Assembly: GCA_033239525.1 (NCBI GenBank)
Contig: BSYO01000008.1
Coordinates: forward strand, 13,337,294-13,401,293
Reading direction: 5' to 3'
From: Nepenthes gracilis
Lineage: Eukaryota > Streptophyta > Magnoliopsida > Caryophyllales > Nepenthaceae
Length of the DNA: 64,000 bases
The notes below the pieces were generated by a model that was not told the origin of the DNA, did no database searches, and saw nothing but the letters and a program-made list of their open reading frames with translations. Shown piece by piece: positions 1 to 11,585 of this stretch; the first letter of the stretch is position 1, and each line of letters begins with the position of its first letter. The translations under genes and the position numbers were made by a program.

Positions 1-2703
1 CGAACCAAGAGATCAAGTTTGAGATTAAAACGATATATGGAGTGGCACCAATTTCAAAGACCCATTACAAAATGATGCCATTGGAACTTAAAGAATCAAA
101 GAAACAATTCAAGAGCTATAGGAGAAGAGTTTCATCTAGCCAAGTGTGTCCCCATGAGGTGCCCCAATATTGTTTGTAAAGAAGAAAGATAAGTCTTTGA
201 GACTATGCATAGATTATCGGGAGTTGAATAAGATCACCATCAAGAACAAGTGCCCATTGTCGAGGATTGATGACTTATTTAATCAATTGTAAGGAGTCCA
301 AATATTTTAAAGATTAATTTTTATTCGAGTTATCACCAATTGATGATTAAGAAGGAAGATGTGGCGAAGATGGTTTTTCAAACAAGGTATGAGTATTAAG
401 AGTTTTTAGTTATATCTTTTGGGTTAACTAACCCCCCTGCAACTTTTATGGACTTGATAAACCGAATATTCGAGCCTTATCTCGACAAGTTTGTGGTGGT
501 ATTCATTGATGATATCTTAATTTACTCGAAATGTTATGAAGAGCATAAGATAAATTTGAGAATTGTATTCCGAATGTTTCGAGAAAGGAGTTTGTATGCT
601 AAGTTGAAAAAGTACAAATTTTGGCTTAAAGAAATTATATTTTTGGGTCATGTAATTTCAACAGGAGGCATTTCGGTTAGTCCTAAGAAAGTTAAAGCAG
701 TTATTAATTGGAGTCGACTGACAATGATAAGTGAAGTTAAAAGCTTTCTCGGAATGATGGGCTATTACCAAAACTTTGTGAAGAATGTTTTTAGAATTGT
801 AATGCCATTAACATAATTGACGCGGAAGGAAGTTAAATTTGAATAGACAATGGATTACAGAAAGAGTTTTCAAGAATTGAAGAATCATCTGATGATAGCC
901 TCGATTCTAACGATTCCTAAAGAATCAAAATGATTTGTGGTTTATTATGATACACCTAAGAGTTGACTAGGGTGTGTCCTAATGTAGTATAGAAAAGTGA
1001 TTGCATATGAATTAAGGCAACTAAAGACGAACGAAAGGAATTATTCAACACATGATCTAAAATTGGTGGCGATGATCTTTGCGTTAAATATTTGGAGATA
1101 TTACCTTTAGAAGATAAATTTTTGGTGTATTTAGATCCCAAGTGTCTTAAATAATTATTCTCTAAAAAAATTAAATATGAGACAGAGAAGATATATGAAT
1201 TTCTTGAAAGATTATGATTGTGAGATTTAATATTAATTAGGAAAAACCAATGTTGTAACAGATGCGTTAAGTCATTAAATGACGAGTTTTGTAGTCCATT
1301 TGAGGATTAAGGAAATGAAGATATTAAAATGTATGAAACAATGTGATATTAAATTGTACTCTCAAGGTACTCAATTTATATTGTTATATTTCCAAGTATA
1401 GCTGAAAATTTTGGAAAGAATTAAAGGAGCTTAAATGGATAATCTATTTTTTATGGATATTGTCAAAGATTTGAACAAAGATTCTAGAGCAGATTTCAGT
1501 ATAAGGGTTGATGGAGTCTTGAGGTTTTGGGAACTGATATACGTGTCAGATATTGAAAAATTGAAAGAAGAAATTATGAATGAAATTTATCGATCAAAGT
1601 ACACAATCCACCTAAGAATTAACTTGGTGTATCAAGATTTGAAGAAGAGTTTTTGGTGGTAAAATATGAAAAGAGAAATAGTGACTTATATGGAAAGATG
1701 TTTGACATGTCAATAATTAAAGGCCGAGCACAAGAAGTCACCCAGCCTACTACAATGTATGCTAACTCTTGGTTGGAAATGAAAAGAGATAATGATAGAT
1801 TTTGTGATGGGATTGCCAATGATGTCGAGGAATCATGATACTCTTTGGGTGATTTTTAGATCGATTTACTAAGTCGGCACTTTTTGTAATTGTTCGGATA
1901 ATGTTCTCTAGAGATCGATTGGTGAGACTATATATTAATAAGGTTATCAGATTGTACGGTGAGCCAGCATCTATTATATCAGATGAAAATTAGAGGTTTG
2001 TCACAAAATTTTAGAAAAGTATGCATCGAGAATTGGGAAACAATTTAAAATTCAGTACAACTTATTATCCTCAAACGAATGGACAATTAGAGTGAAAATT
2101 CAGATTCTGGAGGATATGTTAAGAGTTTCAATTTTGAAAATAAAATGTAATTGGAACGATTATTTATCATTGGTTGAATTTGCCTATAATAATAACTATT
2201 AAGTAAGCATTGATATGACTCCATTCAAGGCTTCGTATAGAAGGAAATGTGATTCCTCAATCCATTGAAAGGAGATAGGAGATAGGAGATTTTTGAGATC
2301 GAAAAATGTAGACATGTCCGATAAGATCCGATTGATTCACAACCAATTAAAAGTTGTCCAAAGTTGGTAGAAGAATTATATTGATTGGAGGAGATCATAC
2401 TTGAGTTTCAATGTTAGAGACTATTTATTTTTAAAAATATCTCCATCGAAAGAAATTTCAAGTTTCGGGATTATAGAAAAATTGAAACTAAGGTTCATTA
2501 GATCATGCAAGATTTTAGTAAAAATTGGTGAAATAACCTATAGATTGACTCTACCTTCAAATTTAGGAGATATCTATAATGTACTTCATGTGTCAATACT
2601 TCAAATATATATATATATAATCTGACGCGTATTATTAAATATGAGATGTTAAGGATAAATAAAGATTTAACGTATATTGAAAAATCGATTCAAATCTTGC
2701 GTA
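1..2703 (+). pseudogene. Old Tekay/Del-type Ty3-gypsy pol remnant (RT, RNase H, integrase)
   Basis: This is decayed polyprotein sequence of an LTR retrotransposon whose 5' part lies left of the window. RT N-terminal sequence lies at about 60-450. An open piece at 448-816 contains the catalytic FIDDILIYS motif followed by 'FLGHVIS' and 'SFLGMMGYYQNFV'. RNase H (about 830-1290) and the integrase zinc-binding region (about 1435-1700) and core follow, with many stops and frameshifts. The C-terminal tail begins near 2490 and is cut at 2703, where a second element has inserted; the rest of the tail resumes at 11586. The family call rests on similarity to plant chromovirus pol as I know it. The element is non-functional and is the oldest layer at this locus. 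Confidence 0.9.
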
Positions 2704-2708
2704 GAAGA
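2704..2708. repeat. Left target-site duplication GAAGA
   Basis: The five bases GAAGA directly precede the 5' LTR start (TGTGAGATCC). They are repeated exactly at 11581-11585, after the 3' LTR end (CGTCACA). This marks the insertion of the 2709-11580 element into the older pol gene. Confidence 0.93.
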
Positions 2709-2924
2709 TGTGAGATCCCAAACCTAAAAACAACATGATAATTAGGCCTTGTGAGCTCATAAAGGCCTGAGTTGATGGTATGTGTGATGGAGACCGTGTG
2801 TAATGTACCAATTTTTGAAGATCCTTGATAATAAAAAAATATTAAGTTATGAAGACTTGAATTTTTCATAGCCGATAAGGAACGGGTGATGAAAATAGAG
2901 TCCGATCAATTTATGTTGACTGGT

Positions 2925-3309
2925 TGTTGGGCATAAAGGCCTGCTTTTGTGAGGCAGAATTTGCCGGATAGGTTTACCGGCCTACTTGAACATACAAAAT
3001 GCCGAGCAGCTTTGAGATGATGATTGCTAGCCTGTTTTTGAAACAAATTGCCAAGCTGCTTTTGAGGACAAAATGTTAGACAGCTTTGAGGATGAACAAT
3101 TTTCCGAAAACCTTGAATGAAATTCCGGGGACCTTGGATGAAAAATTTCCAGAGACCTTGAATGAAATTCCATATGCCTTGGATGAACAATTTTCCAGAG
3201 CTGTTGGGCATAAAGGGCTGCTTTTGTGAGGCAGAATTTGCCGGACAGGTTTGCCGGCCTTCTTGAAGATACAAAATGCCGAGCAGATTTGAGATGATGA
3301 TTGCCGGCT
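2925..3309 (+). repeat. Direct duplication inside the 5' LTR
   Basis: A block of roughly 105 bp beginning TGTTGGGCATAAAG occurs at 2925 and again at 3202, 277 bp apart. The 3' LTR has only one copy, starting near 10340. The extra copy in the 5' LTR therefore probably arose after insertion. Confidence 0.8.
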
Positions 3310-3792
3310 AATTGGGAGACAATTTTCAAAGAGAATTTGGAAATGTTTCCGGAGACCTTTTCCGAAGATGATTGTGTGAACTTCGGAGATGAATTTGGGT
3401 GACGATTTCCGAAGACGAATTGTGCGAATTTGGGAAATGAATTTGGGACAATTCTTCCAGAGACGTTTTTCGAACAGGATTGAATGAGATCTGGAAACGT
3501 TTTTTCGGAGACCATGATTCCGACCTTGTTTCCGGAGACGATAATTTCAAAGACCTTAGACGATAATTCTGGAGACCATGAGAGGAATTCAGAAAGAATT
3601 TTTCAGTATGATGTAAAGGATAGAGTTGGTAAGTCTATTAGACTAGGGATTCTGAGTAAAACGATTATCATAATCAGTGCAAGCCCATACTCTGCTTCCA
3701 ACCACTCCGCTGGCCTTTTAGAAAGAAAAGGGAGAGAACGAGAAAAGAAGTACAAAGTAGTTAACTCACTTGCTCCCACCTAATCCATTCTC

Positions 3793-3800
3793 TATAAATA
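3793..3800 (+). promoter_or_regulatory. TATA-like box of the 5' LTR
   Basis: TATAAATA follows a relatively GC-richer stretch and precedes the presumed transcribed part of the LTR. It lies inside the segment missing from the 3' LTR. The function is inferred from position and motif only. Confidence 0.5.
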
Positions 3801-5421
3801 CTAAACTCCTAATTTAGAAAAGGAGTTAAAAAGTTTGTGCAAAAAGAAGTTAGAAGCGTAGAGGAAAAGGGAACCTTAGGCCAGTTGCAGTGAAAGAATT
3901 TGGAAATCTGGCAAGTGTACGTCCGTTTTCAAGTTTAAATTATAATAATATTTTAATGCAAGTATACTTCGGAGTTTGTTTTCTATAGCATTGTTTTGAC
4001 AAGTATAAGTTTCATTACGAAGCATGCAAGAATTTGAACTAAGTTTCATGTTTTGTAAATTCTTGACTCTGGTTCATGTTTAGCATATGCTTTATTGTTC
4101 AAATTACATCCGGAATTGCCTTGCATGAATATAGCTCTCCACATTGATTTTTATATGCTGGTCCATGTTTCTATTCATTTTATGACCGGACTACTTTGCA
4201 TGAAAATCCTGTACAAAAACTGAAAAGTTAAAAGGGTAAAGGTCTTTTGAATATTGATCGGAGCATGGATTGTGTGAACTATGAAATCAGCCTTGAAAAT
4301 ATGATGAATTTTGTTTGAACCTTGAATAAGTGCTTCGGACTTAAAACTGTGAAGCAGTTAGATAAGGTTCTCCGACATGCCTTAAAATATTACGGTGATA
4401 ATCAATGGTAACTCCGTCCATGGAGTGATACGTGATCCGTCCCTCCTCGGGACGTAAAGAGAGGACAGAGATATGGAACTTTGGACTTTGGATTTTTAAC
4501 GGAAATGGAAATGGATACGATTATCGAACTATGGCGTTTGATTGTATGGAGGGAATACGATCTACCCTTGATTACTCTCCCCCTTAGCTTGTAGGGTCTA
4601 CTAACCTAGGTCCTCTTAGAATAACGAAAATGACATCGCATTATGAACTTTGGGAACTAACCCTATACATGAACTTTAGAATTTATTATTACACTAAGAG
4701 CTTCGGATTTGACACTGGACTTTGCACTTCGGAAATTGACATTAAAAAATATAAAATCATGTATTCCAGAGTTTTGCACCCAACTATGAACTTTGAAAAT
4801 TGACATCAAATTTGGAATTTCGGAATCAGCATCCATGATGAACCTTGATATTTACTATAACTCTATGTTATTGCATTCATGATTTATATTGCATGTTTTT
4901 GGTGCCTCATTGAGCTTCGGCTCACTCAGTTATAATTTTTCCCTTCAGATGAAACAGTAGAATTGATACCGAATGAGCAAGAATAGACAAAGTTTTGCTA
5001 GGAGAAATTTTGGAATCAGAGGGCCTGGTGAAGATTTTTGAAGATTTTAAAAGTGTTGAATGTCTTTATTTCAAACAATGAACGAATGAATGACTATGCT
5101 TCCACTTGTATATATTTTGAAATAGAACCGCTTCCGCCATTAACTTTTGGTTGAAATCAGGGCTTAAAATGGCATCTCTGTATGAACTTGGTTTAATGAA
5201 ATGAAATGTTAAAAGAATTGGAGCCGGAAATATTACATGGCGTTAGATGATCCTGTGTATGTATTGTGAGTACATATATATATAAAGTCTATATTCGGTA
5301 CGCTTGCATGTGTTGGTTCAGTCTGGACCGTCTCCCTTGATTACTTTATCTTGGGACCTAGCCTTGGACGAATTCTGACGAGAAATTTTTTAAGTATAAA
5401 AAAAATATGCTCCACCACAGT

Positions 5422-5432
5422 TGGTATCAGAG
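5422..5432 (+). other. Primer binding site for initiator Met tRNA
   Basis: TGGTATCAGAG begins two bases after the 5' LTR end. It is complementary to the 3' end of plant initiator Met tRNA, the standard minus-strand primer for this retrotransposon group. Confidence 0.9.
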
Positions 5433-5632
5433 AAAAAAACAAGATACCTTAGGAATGATTGATCATAAAGAGGAAGTATAGGCAAGACAAACTAAGGATA
5501 ATAGACATTAGATGGGAAGTTTAGGTGTAAACGTTGAGACCGGTTCTAAGTTTCTTGAATAGCTGTGAACCCTCCCTGTAATCTAATTTCTTAGTTTGCT
5601 AATATTGCCTTGTTCTTCATAATAGGATATAA

Positions 5633-6620
5633 ATGGCCAATAGAAGAAGTAGAAGAAACGGTCGGGGTGGTGCTGATATGCCCCCTGACCGCGAAGCAGA
5701 ATATATTAACCTGTTGGGAAGGATGATGAACATAATTGAGTCTATGGAGCAACCCCATATGGCTCCGGTCCAAGCACTAGAGCCTACTCTAGTAAATCCT
5801 ACCCCAACAACGTATGATAAATTCACGGCTGAAAGAGCTCCGGGATTCTTGGGAGAACCGAATCTAGCCAAAGCTAATACTAGATAAGGAGAATGAAAAA
5901 GATTTTTACAGTAATCCGATGCAATGACCAGAAAAAAGTTTCCTTTGCAACCTATAAACTGGAAGGAGAGGCCGGAAGGAGAGGCCGATAGTTGATGGGC
6001 AATGCAAAGGAGGGCATTTGGAGTGCCTGATGAAAAAATTACTTAGGGTATGTTTGAGAAAGCATTCATGAAAAAATATTTTCCCTCCAATCTTTAGGAC
6101 CAGAAGGAGAGGGAGTTTATGTGGCTAAGACAGGGGACCCGTACAGTGGCTGAATATGACGCCCAGTTTATGAAACTGTCCCGTTTTGCACCCTACTTTG
6201 TAGAAAATGAGTTGAGAAAGACAAAGAAGTTCCAGCAGAGACTAAGGGACGATATTAGAAGGCAATTAGTGACCCAAAAGCTTGAAATATATGCAGATGT
6301 TCTAGATCGAGCATTGATATATGAAAAAGAGCTGGAAACACAAAAGTTTTTCGCAAGGAAAGCTACTAGTCAGGCAAGTTTTAGCTCCAGTTCGAATGTG
6401 GCACTCTCAAGGACATCTAAGAAGGCAAAAATAGCAGTTAGAGGGAAAAGTATAGTTAAATCCCATCAGTGATAAAGTCCCAAACCTTGGTCACTGGTTG
6501 TGCTTATTGTGGGAAAGACCATGCTGGGAGGCCTTACTTTAAATTGACTGGACCATGTTTCAACTGTGGCCAATAGGGTCACATGATGAAAGATTGTCCT
6601 TTGCCCAAGAGAGTTAAATC
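5633..6620 (+). pseudogene. gag of the Tekay-type element (broken)
   Basis: The probable start is the ATG at 5633 (MANRRSRRNGRGG). The first frame stops at 5885-5887. A degraded stretch follows. The capsid-like part is open at 6119-6472, with 'LRQGTRTVAEYDAQF' and 'LSRFAPYFVENE', as in plant retrotransposon gag. A CCHC zinc knuckle near 6556-6600 reads CFNCGQ, stop, GHMMKDC, so a stop interrupts the nucleic-acid-binding motif. Gag normally packages the RNA into particles; this copy cannot make a full product. The primer site lies about 200 bp upstream. Confidence 0.88.
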
Positions 6621-6639
6621 AAGAAAGCCAACAGTTGTA

Positions 6640-7250
6640 GCTAAAGCTTTTACAGTAACAGTACAGGACCTTGAGGCGTCTCCAAATGTGGTTAAAGGTA
6701 CTCTCCTTATCTGTGGAGTTCTAACCTCTATTTTATTTGATTCTGGGTCTACACACTCCTTTGTTTTCTCATAGTTTACACGTTATATTGTATCTACCCC
6801 AAGAATCATGGACTTTTCTTTAGCTGTGTCGACCCCTACTGGGTCCTCGGTAGTGACTGACGTTGTATACTCAAAGTGTGTGGTTAAGATGGATGGAAAA
6901 TGCCTAATAGTAAATTTGATATTACTAGATAAGGGTGATTTTGATGTCATCTTAGGAATGGATTCGCTAGTAAGGTATTATGCCAGTATTGATTGCTTCC
7001 AAAAAAATGTGTTTTTAATATTCCTGGAATTGAATCCTTCTCATTTCTGGGTATTAGGAGAAAAGAAATGCCTATTATGATTTCTTCCTTGCATACTAAA
7101 CATTTGCTAAAAAGCAGATGCCAAGCTTATATGGCGTATGCTAGCACTATTGGGAGTCATAGTGTGTTAGCCAAAGATATTTTTGTGGTGTGTGATTTTG
7201 AGGATGTATTCCCAAGAGAATTGCCTGGATTACCTCCTCACTAGAAAATT
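6640..7250 (+). pseudogene. Retropepsin-like protease and linker (broken)
   Basis: The aspartic protease active site is visible as ILFDSGSTHSFV (about 6729-6765), and 'FDVILGMDSLVRYYASIDC' follows at 6940-6998. The frame breaks at 6772 and again near 7000-7080. The linker to RT (6993-7244) contains 'DVFPRELPGLPPH' then a stop. The protease would cut the Gag-Pol polyprotein. The DSG triad is preserved although the frame is not. Confidence 0.87.
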
Positions 7251-7269
7251 AAATTTAAAATTAAGGTTA

Positions 7270-8516
7270 ATCTGGTACTGTTCTAATTTCCAAAGCACCT
7301 TATCGGATGGCTCCTGTCGAATTGATGGAGTTGAAATTACAGTTGCAGGAGTTGTTAAATAAGAGGTTCATTAGACCAAGCATGTCTTCGTGGGGAGCAC
7401 CGGTGTTGTTTGTAAGGAAAAAGGACGGATCTCTTTGGTTATGTGTAGATTACCGTGAATTGAATAAAATCACACTTAAGAATAAATATCCCTTACCGCA
7501 TATTGATGACCTATTTGATCAGTTACAAGGGTCTCGAGTGTTTTTAAAAATTAATTTGAGGTCCAGCTATCATCAGTTAAGAATTAAGCAAGAGGATGTG
7601 GCCAAAACTGCTTTTAGAACTAGGTACGGCCATTATGAATTTCTTGTGATGCCATTTCGTCATACAAATGCTCCGGCAACGTTTATGGATTTAATGAATA
7701 GGGTTTTAGGCCTTATCTGGATACGTTTGTGATGGTTTTTATAGATGACATATTAATATATTCTAAAAGTTATGAGGAACATGAAATCCATTTAAGGATT
7801 ATACTCCAAGTACTTCGGGAAAAGAAGCTATATGCTAAACTAAAAAAGTGTGAATTCTAGCTGGAGGAAGTTACATTTTTAGGACATGTGATTTCCAATA
7901 AAGGGATTGCTGTAGATCCAAAGAAAGTGGAGGCCGTTATAAATTAGAGTCGACCCACATCTATTACGGAAGTTCGGAGTTTTTTGGCATGGTCGGATAT
8001 TATAGGCATTTTGTGGAAACTTTTTCCCAAATCGCCATGTCTATGATACAGTTGACAAAAAAAGAGGCCAAGTTTGACCGGATGGAAGAGTGTGACCTGA
8101 GCTTTCAGAAGTTGAAGGATAGCTTAACGACAACTCCAGTGCTGACTATTTCAGATGACTCAGGAGGTTTTAAAGTGTATTATGATGCTTCTAAGGCCAG
8201 ACTAGGATGCGTGTTAATGTAAAATGGAAGAGTGGTGGCTTATGGTTCCAGACAGCTAAAGACACATGAGAAGAACTATCCCACGCATGAACTGGAACTT
8301 ACTGCAGTACTGTTTGCTTTAAAAATTAGAAGACGCTACCTTTATCGTGAAAAGTTTCTCATCTACTCCGACCACAGGAGCTTGAAATATCTCTTCTCAC
8401 AAAAGGAATTTAATATGAGACAGAGAATATGGGTGAACTTTTTGAAGAATTATGACTGTAAAATATAGTATAAATCGAAAAAAGCTAATATAGTTGCTGA
8501 TACTCTGAGCCATTGA
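7270..8516 (+). pseudogene. Reverse transcriptase and RNase H (broken)
   Basis: RT is open at 7307-7732 with '[16 protein letters not shown]', '[11 protein letters not shown]' and '[15 protein letters not shown]'. A one-base shift near 7700-7712 puts the catalytic FIDDILIYS (7738-7764) in another frame. Trp-to-stop TAG codons occur near 7858 and 7947. RNase H begins around 8100 with 'FKVYYDASKARLGCVLM', is interrupted by TAA at 8219-8221, and continues with 'YGSRQLKTHEKNYPTHELEL' and 'YSDHRSLKYLFSQKEFN' to a stop at about 8467. Catalytic residues are readable but no single frame spans the domain. Confidence 0.92.
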
Positions 8517-8668
8517 TCAGGCTATATGGCAAGGTTCAGATTAAACAAATGTAGATGTTGGAATACTTGAAGCAATGTAATATTTAGCGGCATGTTCGAG
8601 GTAACCGAATAATTTTATCATACCTTCAAGTTCGGTCGGAGGTAATAAATGAGGTTAAGGGAAAATAG

Positions 8669-9745
8669 GTGAATGACTCCTTTCTTATGGATATCATGGG
8701 TGATTTGAATAAAGATTCCAAAGCTGATTTTAATGTCCGGTTAGATGAAGTGTTGAGATTTAGAAACCGTTTATGCGTGCCGGATGATAAAGAATTGAAG
8801 AAGAAAGTTTTAAAAGAAGCCCATCGATCTCGGTACACAATCCATCCTGGAGTGAATAAGATGTATCAAGATTTGAAGAAAATGTTTTGGTATAGGAACA
8901 TGAAAAGAGATGTTATAGCTTATGTAGAAAAGTGCTTGTGTGCCAACAAGTAAAAGTTGAAAGAAGAAAGCTCTCTAGGTTATTACAACCAATGCTAGTT
9001 CCAAGTTGGAAATGGAAGGATGTTACTATGGATTTTGTGTCCGGTCTGCCAAAGACCAGCAGGAACCATGACGTCGTTTGGGCTATCGTTGACCGACTAA
9101 CAAAATCAGCCCATTTCTTGGCAATCAGGATGACTTACTCTCGTGATAAACTTGCTCGGCTGTATATTAATGAAATTGTTAGACTTCATGGTATGCCTGC
9201 TTCCATCATATCGGATAGAGATCCCCATTTTATTTCAATGTTTTGGAAAAGTTTGCATAAAGAATTGGGGACAGAGCTGAAGTTTAGTAGTGCCTATGAT
9301 CCTTAGACCGATGGTCAATCAAAATGGACAATCCAAATCCTTGAGGATATATTAAGGGCTTCGGTCTTAGAAATAAAATGAGCTTGGGATAATTACTTGA
9401 CCTTGGCAGAGTTCGCATATAATAATAGTTATCAGGCAAGTATAGGCATGGCTCCTTTTGAAGCGTTATATGGAAGGAAGTGTAGATCACCGATTCTCTG
9501 GGAGGAAACCAGAGACAAAAGAATTTTAGGCCCTGAAATTATTAAAGAGACAGCAAAAAGATAAAGCTAATACATGAGAACTTAAAGGTTGTCCGGAGAA
9601 GACAGAAAAGCTATGCAGACCGGAGGAGATCAAAATTGAAATTTGATGTGAGTAACTTTGTATTTCTAAAAGTGTTCACAATCTAAGGAAACATCTAGAT
9701 TCAGGATAAAAGGAAAGCTGAAACCACAATTCATTGGCCCCTTTG
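8669..9745 (+). pseudogene. Integrase zinc-binding and catalytic core (broken)
   Basis: The HHCC zinc-binding region lies at 8820-8950 ('HRSRYTIHPGVNKMYQDL' then KCLC). A frameshift near 8940 leads into the core, open at 8932-9306: 'MDFVSGLPKTSRNHD', 'VDRLTKSAHFLAIRMTYS' and 'IISDRDPHFISMFWKSL'. The two core Asp residues are present. The expected Glu in the usual 'GQSER' motif is Lys here (GQSKWTIQ, near 9312-9330). A TAG stop precedes it at 9303. Integrase inserts the cDNA; this copy is dead both by frame and by catalytic residue. Confidence 0.9.
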
Positions 9746-9750
9746 AGATT

Positions 9751-10020
9751 TTGGAGATGATCGGAGAAGTGGCCTACAGGTTGGCGCTGCCACCAAACTT
9801 TGCAGAAGTACATGATGTATTTTATGTATCAATGCTCAGAAAATATGTCCACCATCCTACACATGTAATCAAGTTCGAGCCCTTGGCAATTAACAAAGAC
9901 TTATCCTACGCTGAGAAGCCGATACAAATATTAAATCGGAAGGAGCAAAGGTTACGTACAAAAATAATCTCCTTGGTAAATGTGCTTTGGAAGAATCACT
10001 CACTTGAAGAAGCAACTTAG
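9751..10020 (+). pseudogene. Integrase C-terminal chromodomain-like tail
   Basis: An 89-codon open stretch encodes the end of pol. It has 'GEVAYRLALPPNFAEVHDVF' and 'SMLRKYVHHPTHVI' (GPY/F-like module), then 'PIQILNRKEQRLRTK' and 'VLWKNHSLEEAT', the tail motif of Tekay/Del chromoviruses. The stop at 10018-10020 stands where Trp is usual and coding similarity continues to about 10070. In the family this tail is linked to chromatin targeting; here that is inference from homology. Confidence 0.87.
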
Positions 10021-10112
10021 GAACAAGAAAAAGAAATCTGGAGCAAATATCCCCTTTTATTTACTTAAGATTTATAAATTCAGTTAAATTTCAAGGACGA
10101 AGTTTCCTTAAA

Positions 10113-10120
10113 TAGGGGAG
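10113..10120 (+). other. Polypurine tract
   Basis: TAGGGGAG lies three bases before the 3' LTR start (TGTGAGATCCC at 10124). This is the expected place for the plus-strand primer. Confidence 0.85.
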
Positions 10121-10123
10121 AAT

Positions 10124-11580
10124 TGTGAGATCCCAAACCCAAAAACAATATGATAATTAAGCCTTGTGAGCTCTTAAAGGCCGGAGTTGATGGTATGTGT
10201 GATGGAGACCATGTGTAATATACCAATTTTTGAAGATCTTTAATAATAAAAAAATATTAAGTTATGAAGACTTGAAGTTTTCATAGCCGATAAGGAAGGG
10301 GTTATGAAAATAGAGCCCGATCAACTAATGTTGACCGGCTGTTGGGCATAAAGGGCTGCTTTTGTGAGGCAGAATTTTCGGACATCTTTGCCGGCCTGCT
10401 TGAAGATACAAAATGTCGGGCAGCTTCAAGATGATGATTGCCGGCCTATTTTTGAAACAATTGCCGAGCTGCTTTTAAGGACAAAATGTTGGACAACTTT
10501 AAGGATGAGCAATTTTTGGTGACCTTAGATGAAATTCCGGAGGCCTTGGATGAACAATTTTCCAAAGACCTTAGATGAAATTCCAGAGGCCTTGGATGAA
10601 CAATTTTCCAAAGACCTTGAAGATGATTTCGGAGACTATTCCGGAGAGAATTGGGAGATGATTTTCAAAGAGAATTTGGGAATGTTTCGGAGACCTTTTC
10701 TGAAGATGATTGTGTGAACTTCAGAGATGAATTTGGGTGATGATTTTCGGAGACGAATTGTGTGAATTCGGGAGATGAATTTGGGACAATTCTTCCAAAG
10801 ATGTTTTTTGAACGGGATTGACTGAGATCTAGAGAAGTTTTTCCGGAGACCATGATTCCAACCTTGTTTCCGGAGATGATAATTTCGGAGACCTTAGATG
10901 ATAATTCCGGAGACCATGAGAGAAATTTCAAAGAGGAATTCAGAAAGGAGTTTGAAAATTGACATCAGATTTGGAACTTCGGAATCGGCATCCATGATGA
11001 ACCTCGGTATTTCCTATAACTCTATGTTATTGCATTCATGATTTATATTGCATGTTTTTGGTACCTTGTTGAGTTTCAGCTCACTCTATTATAATTTTTT
11101 TCCTCCAGATGAAACGGTAGAATTAATATCGGATGAACAGGAATAGACAAAGCTTAGCCAGGAGAAATTTTGGAATCAGAGAGCCTGATGAAGATTTTTA
11201 AAGATTTTGTAAGTGTTGAATGTTTTTATCTTAAACTGTGAACGAATGAATGACTATGCTTCCACTTGTATATATTTTGGAATAGAACCGCTTCCGTCAT
11301 TAACTTTTGGTTGAAATCAGGGTTTAGAATGGATCTCTGTATGAACTTGGTTTAATGAAAAGAAATGTTAAAAGAATTGGAACCGAAAATATTACATGGC
11401 ATTGATGATCTTGTGTATGTATTGTGAGTACATAAATATATATAAAGTCTATATTCGGTACGCTTGCATGTGTTGGTGCAGTCTGGACCGTCTCCCTTGA
11501 TTACTTTATCTTGGGACTTAGCATCGGACGAATTCTGACAGAAGGATTTTTTATGTATAAAAAAAATTTACTCCGTCACA
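10124..11580 (+). repeat. 3' LTR with a 1.19-kb internal deletion
   Basis: It begins TGTGAGATCCC and ends CCGTCACA. Both ends align with the 5' LTR, but sequence corresponding to about 3600-4791 of the 5' LTR is absent. The junction is at about 10948-10951, with a short shared TTT at the break. The missing part includes the TATA-like box. The 'ccggagacc' repeats remain at about 10520-10920. Confidence 0.9.
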
Positions 11581-11585
11581 GAAGA
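11581..11585. repeat. Right target-site duplication GAAGA
   Basis: An exact copy of 2704-2708, directly after the 3' LTR end. Beyond it the older element's reading frame resumes. Confidence 0.93.

Larger units (their letters stand above)
2709..5419 (+). repeat. 5' LTR (about 2.7 kb)
   Basis: It begins TGTGAGATCCC and ends CCACCACA just before the primer binding site. Its start matches 10124 onward and its end matches the sequence ending at 11580. It holds a TATA-like box at 3793-3800. Between about 2920 and 3600 lies a dense run of degenerate repeats built on 'ccggagaccttgga(t/a)ga'. Minus-strand open frames here (2906-3550) come from this repetition and are not genes. Confidence 0.92.
2709..11580 (+). 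mobile_element. Complete-structure Tekay/Del-type Ty3-gypsy retrotransposon, inactivated
   Basis: An 8.9-kb LTR retrotransposon in the order 5' LTR, tRNA primer site, gag, protease, RT-RNase H, integrase with a chromodomain-like tail, polypurine tract, 3' LTR, bounded by the duplication GAAGA. The tail motif 'VLWKNHSLEEAT' and the domain order fit the Tekay/Del chromovirus group. All coding domains carry stops or frameshifts, and several stops fit single C-to-T or G-to-A changes of Trp or Gln codons. The LTRs differ at about 15 of the first 215 bases by my hand count, so the insertion is not recent. The 3' LTR carries a large internal deletion. Confidence 0.93.

Noticed and set aside
2906..3550. 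Three overlapping minus-strand open frames of 74-162 codons
   Set aside because: They lie in the LTR repeat array and consist of repeated Phe/Gln/Gly/Pro-type words in several frames, as expected of repeated DNA and not of a gene.
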